64,000 bases of DNA from Hirundichthys speculiger (lineage: Eukaryota; Chordata; Actinopteri; Beloniformes; Exocoetidae): assembly GCA_018398805.1 (NCBI GenBank), contig JAGFBZ010000557.1, positions 28,726 to 92,725 on the forward strand, written 5' to 3'. Below, piece by piece: positions 50,501 to 60,199 of this stretch. How positions within the stretch are numbered: position 1 is the first letter of the stretch; the number at the start of each line of letters is the position of its first letter. The notes below the pieces were generated by a model, which saw only the letters and a list, made by a program, of their open reading frames with translations, was not told where the DNA came from and did no database searches. A program made the position numbers and the translations under genes.

Positions 50501-52454
50501 ACGCTGCTCCTCTGAACCAGCCACGAGGTAACGAGGTAACGAACACGTTTCATCCTGTTAGCTGGGAGGAGTCATGAAAATAATAATAAAAAAACACTTA
50601 TAACTCTGCAACTTCTCAGCTCCATCCAGCCACTGACGGTTGTAGTTGCATTTTTAATCATCAGAAGTTCACAGTGAAACACTGAGTGCTTGTTTGGTCC
50701 GTAGTTTTAGTAAATCAGGTGATCTGTTCCTCCAGATGTCTCCTGTCCAGGGTCTACAGATGACAGAGTCACTGACATGGTGAGGAAATGAGCCTCATAT
50801 GGTTTGAATGTGAGTTATAGCTGTTGATTTAATCTGGGGGTCTGGTTGACCCGGTTTAGCTGCTCCGACATGAACAGGTGGCTTTATTTCCTGGTTCTGG
50901 TTCTGCAGCAGCTCCGCTGTCACCTTCAGATGGAGACGTTCAGTTTTAGCTTCGTCTCTTTAAGACAAATCACCAGTCTGCTCTGATTGGTCAGCCTTTT
51001 CACGCCCTCATTTGGCTGTTTGAGTTACCACTGGTGTGCCCCAGGGCTCTGTACCGGGGCCCCTTCTCTGTAAATACAACATCTGTTTCCACTGGTTCTG
51101 ACAACCACCTCTACCGTTCCATCAACCTAATTTAATCACCTGACAGCCTCATCAAATTAAAATCCTGCTTTTCCTCCAGTTTTCGTTGCTGTCAGGATAA
51201 ATGACTCCTTTCTCCCTCTCTGAACTCAAGAACGGGAAGGAACCAAAGCCGGGGGACTTGGTTGAGATTCTCCGTGGCGTCTATGAGCACTGGGCTGTTT
51301 ATATCGGCGGAGGCTACGCTGTTCACTTCATAGCCAATAGTGAGTCACACACACACATGTGCACACACACACGTGCACAGAATGAGCCTGAGGTTCACCA
51401 AGGTGGAAGTGCCCAAATATGCAGGTCTTCAAATGACCACTAGGGGCTGGCTCCTAAAGTGAAACCACAACCTAAACCACTGAAACCACCACTGGTGGTT
51501 AGAAAATGGCGTTGTCCAAACCACGGAGCGACACCGCGGTGGCGTGCACGTGCGTCTGCGTTTTGAGCTTCATGTGGGTTCATCAGAACTGAGTTGCTGC
51601 TGCTGCAAATATGTTCCAACATGGAGCAAAGAACCCGTTTACAAATGAGTCTGAAGGTGCGGTTTGTCCCTGAAGGCTCCAGGCTCCTGCCTGTCTCAGG
51701 TGAGATGGGCGTCGTCAAGAAAACCAAGCTGCGGGACCTGGTGGCAGCTTACAAGTGGAGAATCAACAACGGCATGGACGACGAGTGCAAACCGCGGCCA
51801 GCTGAGGACATCGTGGAGGAGGCGTGTAGGCGGGTCGGCGCCAGCGAGCCCTACAGCCTCCTCAACTACAACTGTGAACACTTTGTCAACGAGCTGCGCT
51901 ACGGCCTGCGCAGGTCTGTGCAGGTACGTGGAGCCCAGACCTGGTTCCTGTGTGGAACCAGGTCTTCTTCCTCCTGTTGTATTCACAACTAGCAGATCTA
52001 CTGGGACGAGCAAGCAGGCGTTCGTTTCCTCAACGTTCTCCATGTTCAGGTCACAGGGCCAGCAGCTCTCATGAGTGGAGCTGACGGTTTCTTTGAGGAG
52101 AAACTGTTAACATCTGATGCTAAACAGCCTCGTATGTTGCTGCCGCTGCAGCCAAACGATCATGACAGCTCTTCCAGGTCGCTGGCAGCTTCCAGCAGCA
52201 GCGTATCAGCGTGAATCTGCTGTGAAACAGTTGTTGAAGCGGAGCAGAAGCCTGCAGGAACATGAGTCTGAGAGAGCGTCCAGAACTGTGTGGATCATTT
52301 TAATGCAGCTTTAAACCGTTTCTCCAGCTGAAGGACGTGTGTTTCCTCTGTGCAGGTGCAGACTGTCAGAGAAACCGGCCTGGCTGCTGGTCTGGAGGCC
52401 GTCATTGGGCTGGGAACCATGATGGCCTCTATGGTTTCATCCAGACTGGTCTGA
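47506..52454 (+). CDS. Secreted LRAT-fold (PLAAT/HRASLS-like) protein with tandemly duplicated exons 2-5
   Basis: Coding parts: exon 1 47538-47556; copy A 48372-48440, 48649-48692, 49094-49253, 49616-49839; copy B 50459-50527, 50736-50779, 51180-51339, 51700-51923; last exon 52356-52454. Exon 1 plus copy A plus the last exon join with matching phases into about 204 residues: signal peptide, LRAT/H-rev107-type domain, hydrophobic C-terminus. Known family members are thiol phospholipase A/acyltransferases using two His and a Cys; all three are visible here. A secretion signal is unusual, since PLAAT proteins are normally cytosolic or membrane-tail anchored. Copy A lacks its own last exon and copy B carries an in-frame stop, so a working transcript would have to skip copy B's exons. 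Confidence 0.8.
47757..48300. repeat. 43-bp minisatellite, array A (about 12-13 copies)
   Basis: Unit CAGCTCCGCCTCCAACGCTG then CTCCCTCCCTCTCTGCTGTG and CTT (43 bp); the AACGC position varies to AAAGC or AGCGC. Because 43 is not a multiple of 3, the same peptide appears in all three plus frames. It lies in intron 1, just before exon 2A. Confidence 0.97.
48372..48440 (+). CDS. Exon 2A: rest of the signal peptide
   Basis: Acceptor TTCCTCTCCAG, donor G|GTAACG; phase 1 in and out. Encodes [20 protein letters not shown] and then QPR. The hydrophobic core and an Ala-X-Ala-like site (TADA before APLN) complete a secretion signal. Confidence 0.75.
48649..48692 (+). CDS. Exon 3A of the LRAT-fold gene
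   Basis: Acceptor GTTCCTCCAG, donor ATG|GTGAGG; phase 1 in, phase 0 out. Encodes [15 protein letters not shown], a short linker. Confidence 0.65.
48930..49060 (+). pseudogene. LINE reverse-transcriptase scrap in intron 3A
   Basis: Reads [13 protein letters not shown] sequence (CACTGGTGTGCCCCAGGGCT then CTGTACC), the GVPQGSVLGPLLF motif of LINE reverse transcriptases. Also present at about 51,020-51,150 in copy B because it was carried along by the duplication. Confidence 0.55.
49094..49253 (+). CDS. Exon 4A: LRAT domain, two catalytic histidines
   Basis: Acceptor TTTTCCTCCAG, donor ATA|GTGAGT; phase 0 in, phase 1 out. Contains [20 protein letters not shown] then [11 protein letters not shown]. 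The His in EHWAVY and the His in AVHFI correspond to the two active-site histidines of H-rev107-type enzymes, and GDLVEI is a family signature. Frame open throughout. Confidence 0.85.
49616..49839 (+). CDS. Exon 5A: LRAT domain, catalytic cysteine
   Basis: Acceptor CCTGCCTGTCTCAG, donor CAG|GTACGT; phase 1 in, phase 0 out. Contains [20 protein letters not shown], then [26 protein letters not shown] is the invariant motif with the nucleophilic Cys. I place the acceptor here, although the frame is open further upstream (to 49,510), because phase and family alignment fit. Confidence 0.85.
50226..50388. repeat. 43-bp minisatellite, array B (about 3.8 copies)
   Basis: Same unit as array A. It begins directly after TTTAATGCAGCTT, where the unduplicated sequence (52,301 onward) instead continues TAAACCGTTTCTCCAG, so its left edge is the duplication junction. 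Confidence 0.97.
50459..51923 (+). pseudogene. Copy B of LRAT exons 2-5 (exon 4B carries a nonsense codon)
   Basis: Exons 50459-50527, 50736-50779, 51180-51339 and 51700-51923 keep the same splice sites and lengths as copy A, offset 2,084-2,087 bases. In exon 4B the codon TTA of copy A is TAA (51,198-51,200), a stop before the catalytic histidines. Other differences are few (T to R in exon 3B, S to N and R to P in exon 4B; exon 5B appears identical). An ATG directly follows the stop, so a secondary start could yield an LRAT domain without a signal peptide. Confidence 0.8.
52356..52454 (+). CDS. Last exon of the LRAT-fold gene: hydrophobic C-terminus
   Basis: Acceptor TTTCCTCTGTGCAG; phase 0 in. 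Encodes [20 protein letters not shown] then [12 protein letters not shown] and stop TGA. This resembles the C-terminal membrane-associating segment of PLAAT enzymes. It exists once, after copy B only. Confidence 0.75.
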   Translation: MQTVRETGLAAGLEAVIGLGTMMASMVSSRLV

Positions 52455-52977
52455 CTGGAGCTTTCATGGTTTCACCAGAGCTGCTGCAGAGTCTCCATGC
52501 AGATATCTGCAGTTTAGGAGGAAGTGACTTCTGTCTGTGGTTGGAGGAACAATGAAAGGCTGGCTGGTTTGGGACCAAACACAGTCTTTTGAAGGTGTTT
52601 TCAAACGTCTGCAGACAACACAAGTTCATCAGAGTTTCCACTAATTAGACTCAGATACGTCAAATCAGAGGAACAACAGGCCTGCTGAACAGAAAAAGTG
52701 TTTCATCATCAGTACATTGTTCATTGACTTCTGTTGTTGTTGAGTTTTTTCAAAGATTTGCCTTTAAATAAAAGAACCACACAAGAGACAGTTTCTTTCT
52801 TTTCAGCTTTTGCAAAAGGAGAGAGCACACATTCACCTTTATGAGACACAAAAGATGAAACAGCGCAACTCTGACTCCCCTCTGGAAAACGCCTGCTTTT
52901 ATTAACCAAGGGGGGGGGGGGTTGTCAGACAGGATATAACACAGAACGTAACAGTGACTTTTTTTTTTTTTTTTTTG
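52455..52977. other. 3' flank of the LRAT-fold gene
   Basis: Probable 3' UTR and flank, with AAATAAAAG near 52,767 as a possible poly(A) signal. G run at 52,910-52,920 and T run at about 52,960-52,976. No further gene. Confidence 0.4.
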
Positions 52978-54660
52978 GTTTTACATAGAAAGTGTATGTA
53001 CACTTACAATGCGAAACTTTAAACAGAAAGAAATAAGTCCACGTACACAACCACACATGGACTGATACGCTAATATCACGGCTCGGTGCCAGTTCCTGTA
53101 CACCATATAATGGCAGGAATTAAGGCTGGCAGCAATGCAAATGCTTGCCATTATCACAGGGAGGTGACACTTTGATGTTTTTTTGGTCCAGAAACCCAAA
53201 TCTTCAGAAATGTCACTAAATAGAGGGCCAGACAGCCCTGGGGGCCCCTGTGACTGGAACAGGGGCCAAGAGGTGAAAAAAGACCAAAATCTGAAAGGTC
53301 TCTAATCGAGGTTTGGACCTTGGAAACACACACTGGGGGGTCTCAGCCAAGCGTAAAGCATGAGTGTTTGGTCATATGTAAACCTGGGTCCCAAAAGTTA
53401 TCTGATGGCCTTGTGGCTTTGCAGGAGTGATAGAGGGCACCTGTGGGATGCTGCAGTCCAAATATGAGCCCCCCCCCAGCCCAAGCACATAGCCTTCCAC
53501 TGCAGTTTTGTTCCTGTACAAAAACAGGCACTGAGCCGTAATTTTGACATGTCAGTCCGTGTACGCAACTTTACGTGGACTTATCTTTTTTTTCGGATTT
53601 GAAAACCTTAAACAGGAAGAGATAAGTCCGTGTACACAACCGTACACAGACTGAGACGCTAATATGACGGCTCGGTTCATGGCAGGAATTAAGGCTGGCG
53701 GCAATGCAAATGCTTGCCATTATCACAGGCACGTGACACTGTCATTTTTCAGATCGTGAGTTAGCCAAAAACCTGAATTGAGCCCAAAACTAGCCAAAAC
53801 CCTCCGTCCGCTGATACTTTTGAGACTCATAAGGATGAAAGTGGTCTGACATATGAGATTTGGGAAAAATCTCTCATTTCGGCTATTAACCTTCCAAACC
53901 CCAATGATAAATGCTTGCCATTGTCAGAAATGTCTATCCCCCACCCTGAATCCAATTGAGGTTGATGAGCCACTACCCATGGGAGTTTCTGCACCAAACT
54001 AGTACAGTGGGACCTACAGATCAAGCCAAGCTTGGGGATATGTGTCTCATTGGCCTCCGACAGCTCTGGACCTACTTGGCCCAGGAAGGGTCTAGAAGAG
54101 TCAGCCTTGTGTTATTTTAAACCTCTTCCTAGGCTGAAAAAGCAGTGTGAGTTTGGTGGTAATCAGACTTCTTTTAACTGAGATACACCTGGAAAACCAC
54201 TGTTTAGAGCCGTACACTTCCTATGCAAAACTGAAAAAGAAAGAGATGAGTCTGTGTACACAACAGTACACGGACTGACACACTAATATTACGGCTCAGT
54301 GCCAGTTCCTGTACAGTATACAGGGCCTTTGGGGGGGCCATAACTCAGGGGCTTGAGCAGTTTGGGGGCTCATATTCAGGTATTCTCATGTGCATTAGGG
54401 GTACTTTAATTGTGGTCAGTGTGGTTAATATTCAAGCACAAATTTTGGCCAAAAACAAACAAAAACACACTGAGAGAATGAGCACCTGGTCTGCGGCCTG
54501 TATCTCAGGAACGGTGAGATCCTGGAGGCTGAAACTTCAGGGTTAGCAGCAAAACTAAGGTTCCTTTAACTGTGCTTTGGTAAAAATCGGGGGAACTTTG
54601 ATTTTTCATCCATGGATGGACAGGGGGTGCCCTGCGGACCGAGGCCGAAAATAGCACACC
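52978..54660 (-). repeat. Dispersed repeat, copy 2 (inverted relative to 16,688-18,060)
   Basis: The reverse complement reproduces the block order of 16,688-18,060. Internally, 52,979-53,170 and about 53,590-53,740 repeat one another (GACGGCTCGGTTCATGGCAG, GCAAATGCTTGCCATTATCA). The element therefore contains its own tandem duplication, with TTTTGCATAGGAAGTGTAC-type motifs at the joints. Non-coding; family not recognised. Confidence 0.7.
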
Positions 54661-54739
54661 AATCCCGGGTACTCTGTTGGGGAGGCCTGGTCCCCGCCCT
54701 GGAGGTATTGAAATGCTCCTCTCAGGCTTACACTTCAGT

Positions 54740-56130
54740 ATTCAGCCATGTGATCACAGCAAAAATACAACCACCACCCTTTCCTCTTTGATTCACAAAA
54801 TGTGGCCCTTTATCACTGTAGATAGTCTGTGGGAGGCCATGAGCTGGGATGGTGGTTTTACAGATAGCTTTGGCTACTGCTGGTGCATCTGCCAGCTTTG
54901 ATGAGACTATTTCAACCCTTTTAGAAAAGGCATCAATCATCACCAGAGAATATTTGTATGGTCCACTTTGTGTCAACTCAATGAAATCCATATGCATAGG
55001 AAAGGATAGGAGTGTTTTGGGAATTAGCCTCTTTTTGGCCTCATGTTCCCATGTGGATTGTGCTTCACACAGGTTGGACATGCTTTGCAAACATTTTTTT
55101 AGTGTTTTAACCATAAAGTAGTGAAATGTTGTTGTATGATAGCAGCCATCCCTCCTGTTGACACATGACAAGGCCCATGTGTCACAACTGCTGCTGCTTT
55201 AAACAGCGACTTTAGCAGAACAGGTTTGTTATTAACCTGATAAATATGTTCTTCATCTATTGTGGCACCTTTCATGGTCCACATTTGTTTTCTGAAACTG
55301 GAGCATTGTTTTGCATGTCTTTTATTATGGTTTTGTCTATGAGATGCTTTTCTGCATCATCTGACAAGAAGTTTCCATGTCCATATTTACCTGCTGCAGC
55401 TTCTTTTGCAGTTTGATCTGCTAATCTGTTTCCATTAGAGTTCTCATCTTCGTCTCCAGTGTGTGCAGCACATTTGCATACAGCGAGTTTGGCAGGCAGA
55501 TGAATAGCCTGCAGCAGATCTGTTAACTGTTTAGCGAAATAAAACAGAGTGGAGAACTCATATTGACTGTCTGTGTATATTGTGACTTCTCGTCCTTTTG
55601 CTCATTTGCAGGCTCTTGTTGGTGCAGTTAGTTCAGCAGCTTGTGCTGACATGTGGCCTGGAAGTTTTGTTGCCTCTACAACACGGGAGGGCAGCTGTAC
55701 AATCACGTAACCACTCTGGTTATTTCCGTGAGAGTCCTTTGAACATGATCCGTCCACAAACCACTTGAGTCTTTCAAGTCTGATCTGGGCAGCTGTAGAT
55801 GCTCTGTGGCGTCTAAACAGTTGTGGGGGGTACCATCTTCAGGCCAGGGGTCAAGTGTTGCTGGATTGAAAACTTTACATCTCTTTATCACAATATGAGG
55901 TTGTGGCAGAAGTGTAGCAGTGTAGGATAAATGTCTGGCTGGTGAGAGGAAATTCATCTTACTTTGCAGAAGTAACACATCCACTGCATGTGGGACTAAC
56001 AGTTACATTTTATGGAAAAGGACCACATCTGCAGACTGTGTCACGGCAAGAGCTGCTGCACAGACAGCTTGAACACATTCAGGTAAGGACTGTGCCACAG
56101 GATCCAGTTTTTTAGAGTAGAGCGCTGGGT
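54740..56130 (-). pseudogene. Endogenous retrovirus pol: RT connection, RNase H, integrase
   Basis: Minus strand from about 56,130. The reverse transcriptase connection region contains VAQSLPECVQAVCAAALAV and LLPQPHIVIKRCKVFNPATL. RNase H follows (WFVDGS and VTIYTDSQY with acidic catalytic residues, about 55,760-55,560; CAAHTGDEDE). The integrase core comes last (FIELTQSGPYKYSLVMIDAF; TIYSDKGPHFVNQ, about 55,000-54,770). The order is that of a gamma/epsilon-type retroviral pol. Several stops and frameshifts; no polymerase fingers or palm visible upstream. Confidence 0.8.
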
Positions 56131-56869
56131 CTTGGATCATTAGGTGCTCTAATATGTGGCTCTAATTAGGTGCTCTGACATGTGTTTGTTGTTGTCTAAT
56201 GCTGAGAGCCACCATGATCACTGTGATGGTGGGAAGGACATGAATCTGTGCAGGGTGATCAGATCAGACCATGTTCATCACACAGCAGCAGCCTGAGGGT
56301 CAGCTAAAGACCAGGACCACGTCATGAGTCCTCAGACAGACTACTAGAGGAAAACTGGAACATTTCAGCTTCATTTGATGTGACTCATCAGGAATCAGTG
56401 AAAAGAACAAAGTTGTTGCTGCTGTTTTGTTCAAATGTTTATTTCATCTGTGTGAAGAGCTTCTATAAACCACGATGAACTGGATCAGAGAGGACCTGAG
56501 CAGCTACTACTGACAGATCAACTTCCTGCTCTTATCTTTTACATCCTCCTCGGCTCCTTCTCTTCTCCAGCCTCTGTGACATCCCTGCACATGCTCAGTA
56601 TCCTTCCCCCACAGAGACACTTCTGATTACATCACTGTTACCAGGAAACAGGCCACTGGTAAAAGTTACCAGACCAGTTCAGAAAGAAGTTCAGGTGTGG
56701 CTGGAGGGAGCTGCAGGACCAACAGGTCTGATTTACTACAACAGACACGAGGGACGTCAGGAGGCTACAAGCTAGAACAGCTGCACTGACCTCCAGGAGA
56801 AAATAGAGACTGTAGGTGGAGACGTGGACTCAGAGAGGACTGATGCTGTTGAGATCAGTTGGTGGCCCT
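56131..56869. other. Intergenic, no gene recognised
   Basis: No exon, transposon terminus or coding motif recognised. Confidence 0.4.
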
Positions 56870-57545
56870 TTATTACCACTTTATCATCACTTTTATTACC
56901 ACTTTATTATAACTTTATTACCACTGTATCACTTTATTACCACTTAATTATCAATTTAATATGACATTATTATCAGTTTATTATTACTTTATCACTTTAT
57001 TATCACTTTATCATCATTTTAGTACCACTTTATATTCACTTTATTACCACTTTACCACTTAAATATGACTTTATTATCACTTTATTGTCACTGTATTACC
57101 ACTTAATTTTCACTTTATCATTTTATTGACTTTATTATCACTTTATCACTTTATTATCACTTTATTATCAATGTATGGTCACATTATTATCAATTTAATA
57201 AGACTTTATTATGACTCTATTATGACTTTATTATTACTATCACTTTATTATCACTTTATTACCAGTTTATCACTTTAATATGACTTTATTATCACTTTAT
57301 TATCACTGTATTATCATTTTATTTTCACTTTATCACTTTAATGACTTTATTATCACTTTATCACTTTATTATCACTTTATCATCACTTTATTATCACTTT
57401 ATCATCACATTATTATCAATTTAATAAGACTTTATTATCACTTTATCATCACTTTATTATCAATTGAATAAGACTATTATACTTTATTATCACTTTATCA
57501 TCACTCTATTATCATTTAATCACTTTATTATCCATTTATCACTTT
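56870..57545. repeat. Degenerate (TTTATTATCAC)n-type array
   Basis: About 670 bases of interspersed CTTTATTATCA, CTTTATCATCA, CTTTATCA and ACCACTTTATTA units without a strict period. It lies at the 3' side of a minus-strand gypsy fragment. Confidence 0.9.
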
Positions 57546-57730
57546 ATAATGGTAAATTGTAAATTGACCGCACTTATATACCACTTTATCCACACCAAGG
57601 TGCTCTCAAAGAAGTTTACATTGGCCTCTCATTCCCCCATTCACACACACATTCACACACCAGTGGGCGGCAGCTGCCATGCTAGGTGCTGCCAATCCAC
57701 TGGGGGAAGTTAGGGTTCGGTGTCTTGCCC
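57546..57730. mobile_element. Common fish interspersed repeat fragment
   Basis: TATACCACTTTATCCACACC, TTTACATTGGCCTCTCATTC, CCAGTGGGCGGCAGCTGCCA and GTTCGGTGTCTTGCCCAAGG are successive blocks of a retroposon tail found throughout fish genomes. It is inserted in the RNase H part of the gypsy element. Confidence 0.7.
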
Positions 57731-59300
57731 AAGGACAAGGAGCTTTTCGGACTGTTAAAAGCTCCTTGTCTCCGATGGTGTAATTCTTCTCTCTGGAGGG
57801 AGTCATTTAGAGAAGATGGCGCATGGATGGAGCCTGTTGTCTGAGGGAGACCATTGTGAGAGGACTGCTACAACTCCTGTGTCAGAAGCATCAACCTCAA
57901 CAATGAACTGAGGCTGAAGGTCAGGAACCATGAGAACTGGAGACCTAGAGAAGCAGTCCTTAAGTTCAGAAAACGTCTGATTGGCATTAGTGTTCCAGGT
58001 GAAAGGTAGTTTAGATGATGTCAGTCAACGTTAGGAAGAAGCTATGGTACTGTACTGTTTGATAGGGTGATGGTAGACATTTGGAAAGCTGGGAAAGCAC
58101 TGTAGTTGCTGACATGTCTTGGGGATCGGCCAGTCTCTCACCGCAGCCACTTTACTAGAGTCCATTTCCATCTTACCAGGGGAAATTACATAACCCAAAA
58201 AAAGAGACAGAAGTTTGGTGGAACTCACATTTCTCTGCTTTGACGTAAAGCTGATTTTGGAGAAATCATTGAAGAACACTCCTTACATGTTGTATGTGTT
58301 ATTTTATAGAGCGGGAAAAAATATAGATGTCATCTAGGTAGACAAAGACACATTTGTCAACCAAGTCACGAAGAACATCCTTCACAAGAGCCTGAAAAAA
58401 AACAGGAGAAATCAAAACGCATTACCAAATATTCATAGTGACCCTTTGGGATTTTGAATGCGGTTTTCCTCTGTCACCTCAGATTTGCAGTAGATGTTAG
58501 GCAATGCAAAGATCTAGTTTACTGAACCATGTAGCCCCCTGTAAAAGCTTGAAGGCTAAGGAATTAAGGAGAAGTGGGTACCGATTTTTAACAGTTATTG
58601 GCTTTAAACCTCTATAGCCAATGCATGGTCAAAGCCCTCCATCCTTTTTCCCCACAAAGAAAAAACCCTTGCCCCAGCTGGAGAGGAAGAGGGGCGAATG
58701 ACGCCTGCTGTTAGGGACTCACTGATATACCTGTCCATCGACTTGTTCTCTGGTGGTGACACCGAGGACCCCCTAGGTGTCCTCTAGGGGTTTTGGTTCC
58801 TGGCAGTAAGTCTATGAAAAAGATCATAGGATTGATGATGAGGAAAAAAGATCTAAGAAAGAAGAGTTGAACACCTCTTGGAAGTCATAATATTCACTCA
58901 TAACCTTGGATGGGTCAGCATAACTGTCTTCAGGAGACTCAGTCTTTCTGGGTTTGGTCAGGTCAGGTCAAAAAACAGCTAGGACCCCAGCCTAGTACCT
59001 CAACCCTTAGTCAAAATGTGGGATTGTGCTTTGGCAGCCAGTTGAGACCAAAAATCACAGGAGCAGCAGAATGAATGAGAAGAAAACATACCCGTCCCCA
59101 GTGATTGCCTGAGGTGAGGACTTGGACAGGTTCAGTCTGTTCAGACAAATAACGGTTCTCTCAGTGGTTGTCCTTTGAGGAGGAGTTGGTCAGCTCAGGA
59201 AGTGTGAATGAATTCTGTGTCAGTCCCAGAAGCCACAAAAACCATCAAAGGGTAGGATTGTGAATGCAACAGGAATGGCACTTAAAGCGTGAACCAGTAG
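57731..59300 (-). pseudogene. Sushi-ichi-like gypsy protease/RT/RNase H, degraded
   Basis: Minus strand: the reverse transcriptase active site [11 protein letters not shown] (complement of about 58,350-58,320) contains the catalytic YLDD. After it come LFLGYVISPGKMEMDSSKVA and VRDWPIPKTCQQLQCF (58,200-58,080), the standard Ty3/gypsy RT thumb and RNase H entry. REKNYTIGDKELLTV (about 57,795-57,750) is RNase H. Frameshifts and stops throughout. The protease is expected near 59.2 kb but not clearly readable. Confidence 0.8.
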
Positions 59301-59769
59301 TGACCTCCCAACCACTACTGAGTCTTCCCCTTTAACGGACAGGACCAGACCATGTGACCCTCACCTCCACAGTACAGACAGAGTCTCTTTCTGAAACTGT
59401 GGTCATGCTCCTCCAGTCAGTTGGATTCTCCCGATTTGCATGGGTTCTGACTGGTCCGAAGACCTCTGGGATACAAGGGGTCCCAGACTTTGAAGTGGGT
59501 AGGTAGGGACCACTGGCCTGGTGAAGGTTGAAATATACCTTCCCCTCTCATGACATTGTTCACAGAATCGAAGGCCAATTCTGGCGGTCGGTTTCTTGAG
59601 CTCTTCCAAGCTCTTGAGCGATTGTCTGGCTACTATTTCGTCTTTAACAGTGTTCATAATCCCTGATAAAAGGCATCAAATAAGGCTGAATCATTCCAAT
59701 CACTGTCCTCTGAGAGGATATGGAAGTCTATAATGTAGCCCTGCTTTAAGGTTGCAAAGTCTGTCTCCG
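59301..59769 (-). pseudogene. Sushi-ichi-like gypsy gag C-terminal part
   Basis: Minus strand: DSDWNDSALFDAFYQGL, NTVKDEIVARQSLKSLEELK, then SEPMQIGRIQLT and a CCHC zinc knuckle (LCLYCGGEGHMVWSCPLKG, about 59,390-59,335). The EPMQIGR-then-knuckle layout is the sushi-ichi/Rtl signature. One stop lies between the QIGR motif and the knuckle. The 5' part is cut off by an ERV LTR at 59,770. Confidence 0.8.
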
Positions 59770-60199
59770 TGTTCTTTTTATCTGGTGCCTAAATGACAAG
59801 TCTAGAAGCAAAAGGTCAATCAAGAATTTAATACAATCATGAATACAAAGAATTATTATGCTATGCAGAATATTTTAATCGGCTGATGGTACACTTGTTC
59901 ACAACATCACCGAGATGCTGCCATGAACAAAATGCACGCTGCAAGTTCGTTGTGTTCATCTTTTAAGGATCCAGAGAAGGCGTGTCCTGGGTTTTATGGT
60001 CTTTTGTCCAGATGGTCACTGTCCCACAGTCTGAGTTAATCAACAACTGTTGTTCCGGGGTCTTCAAACTGGTGATGGGGGTCGAGCGGATGTTGTAGTA
60101 ATTAAGTCGTAAACCTGAGCTGAGAAACTCACAGCATTCCTTCATGCTAAGTTTCAGTTAACAAGTTAAAATCTACCTGGTTAATTCTAAATCCTAACA
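59770..60199 (-). mobile_element. ERV LTR, same family as 28,542-29,068
   Basis: Bounded TG...CA with the shared blocks listed for the intron-2 LTR. It interrupts the sushi-ichi gag. The retroviral gag at 63.2-63.9 kb on the same strand may belong to this LTR, in which case it is the 3' LTR and the partner lies beyond the window. Confidence 0.6.
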
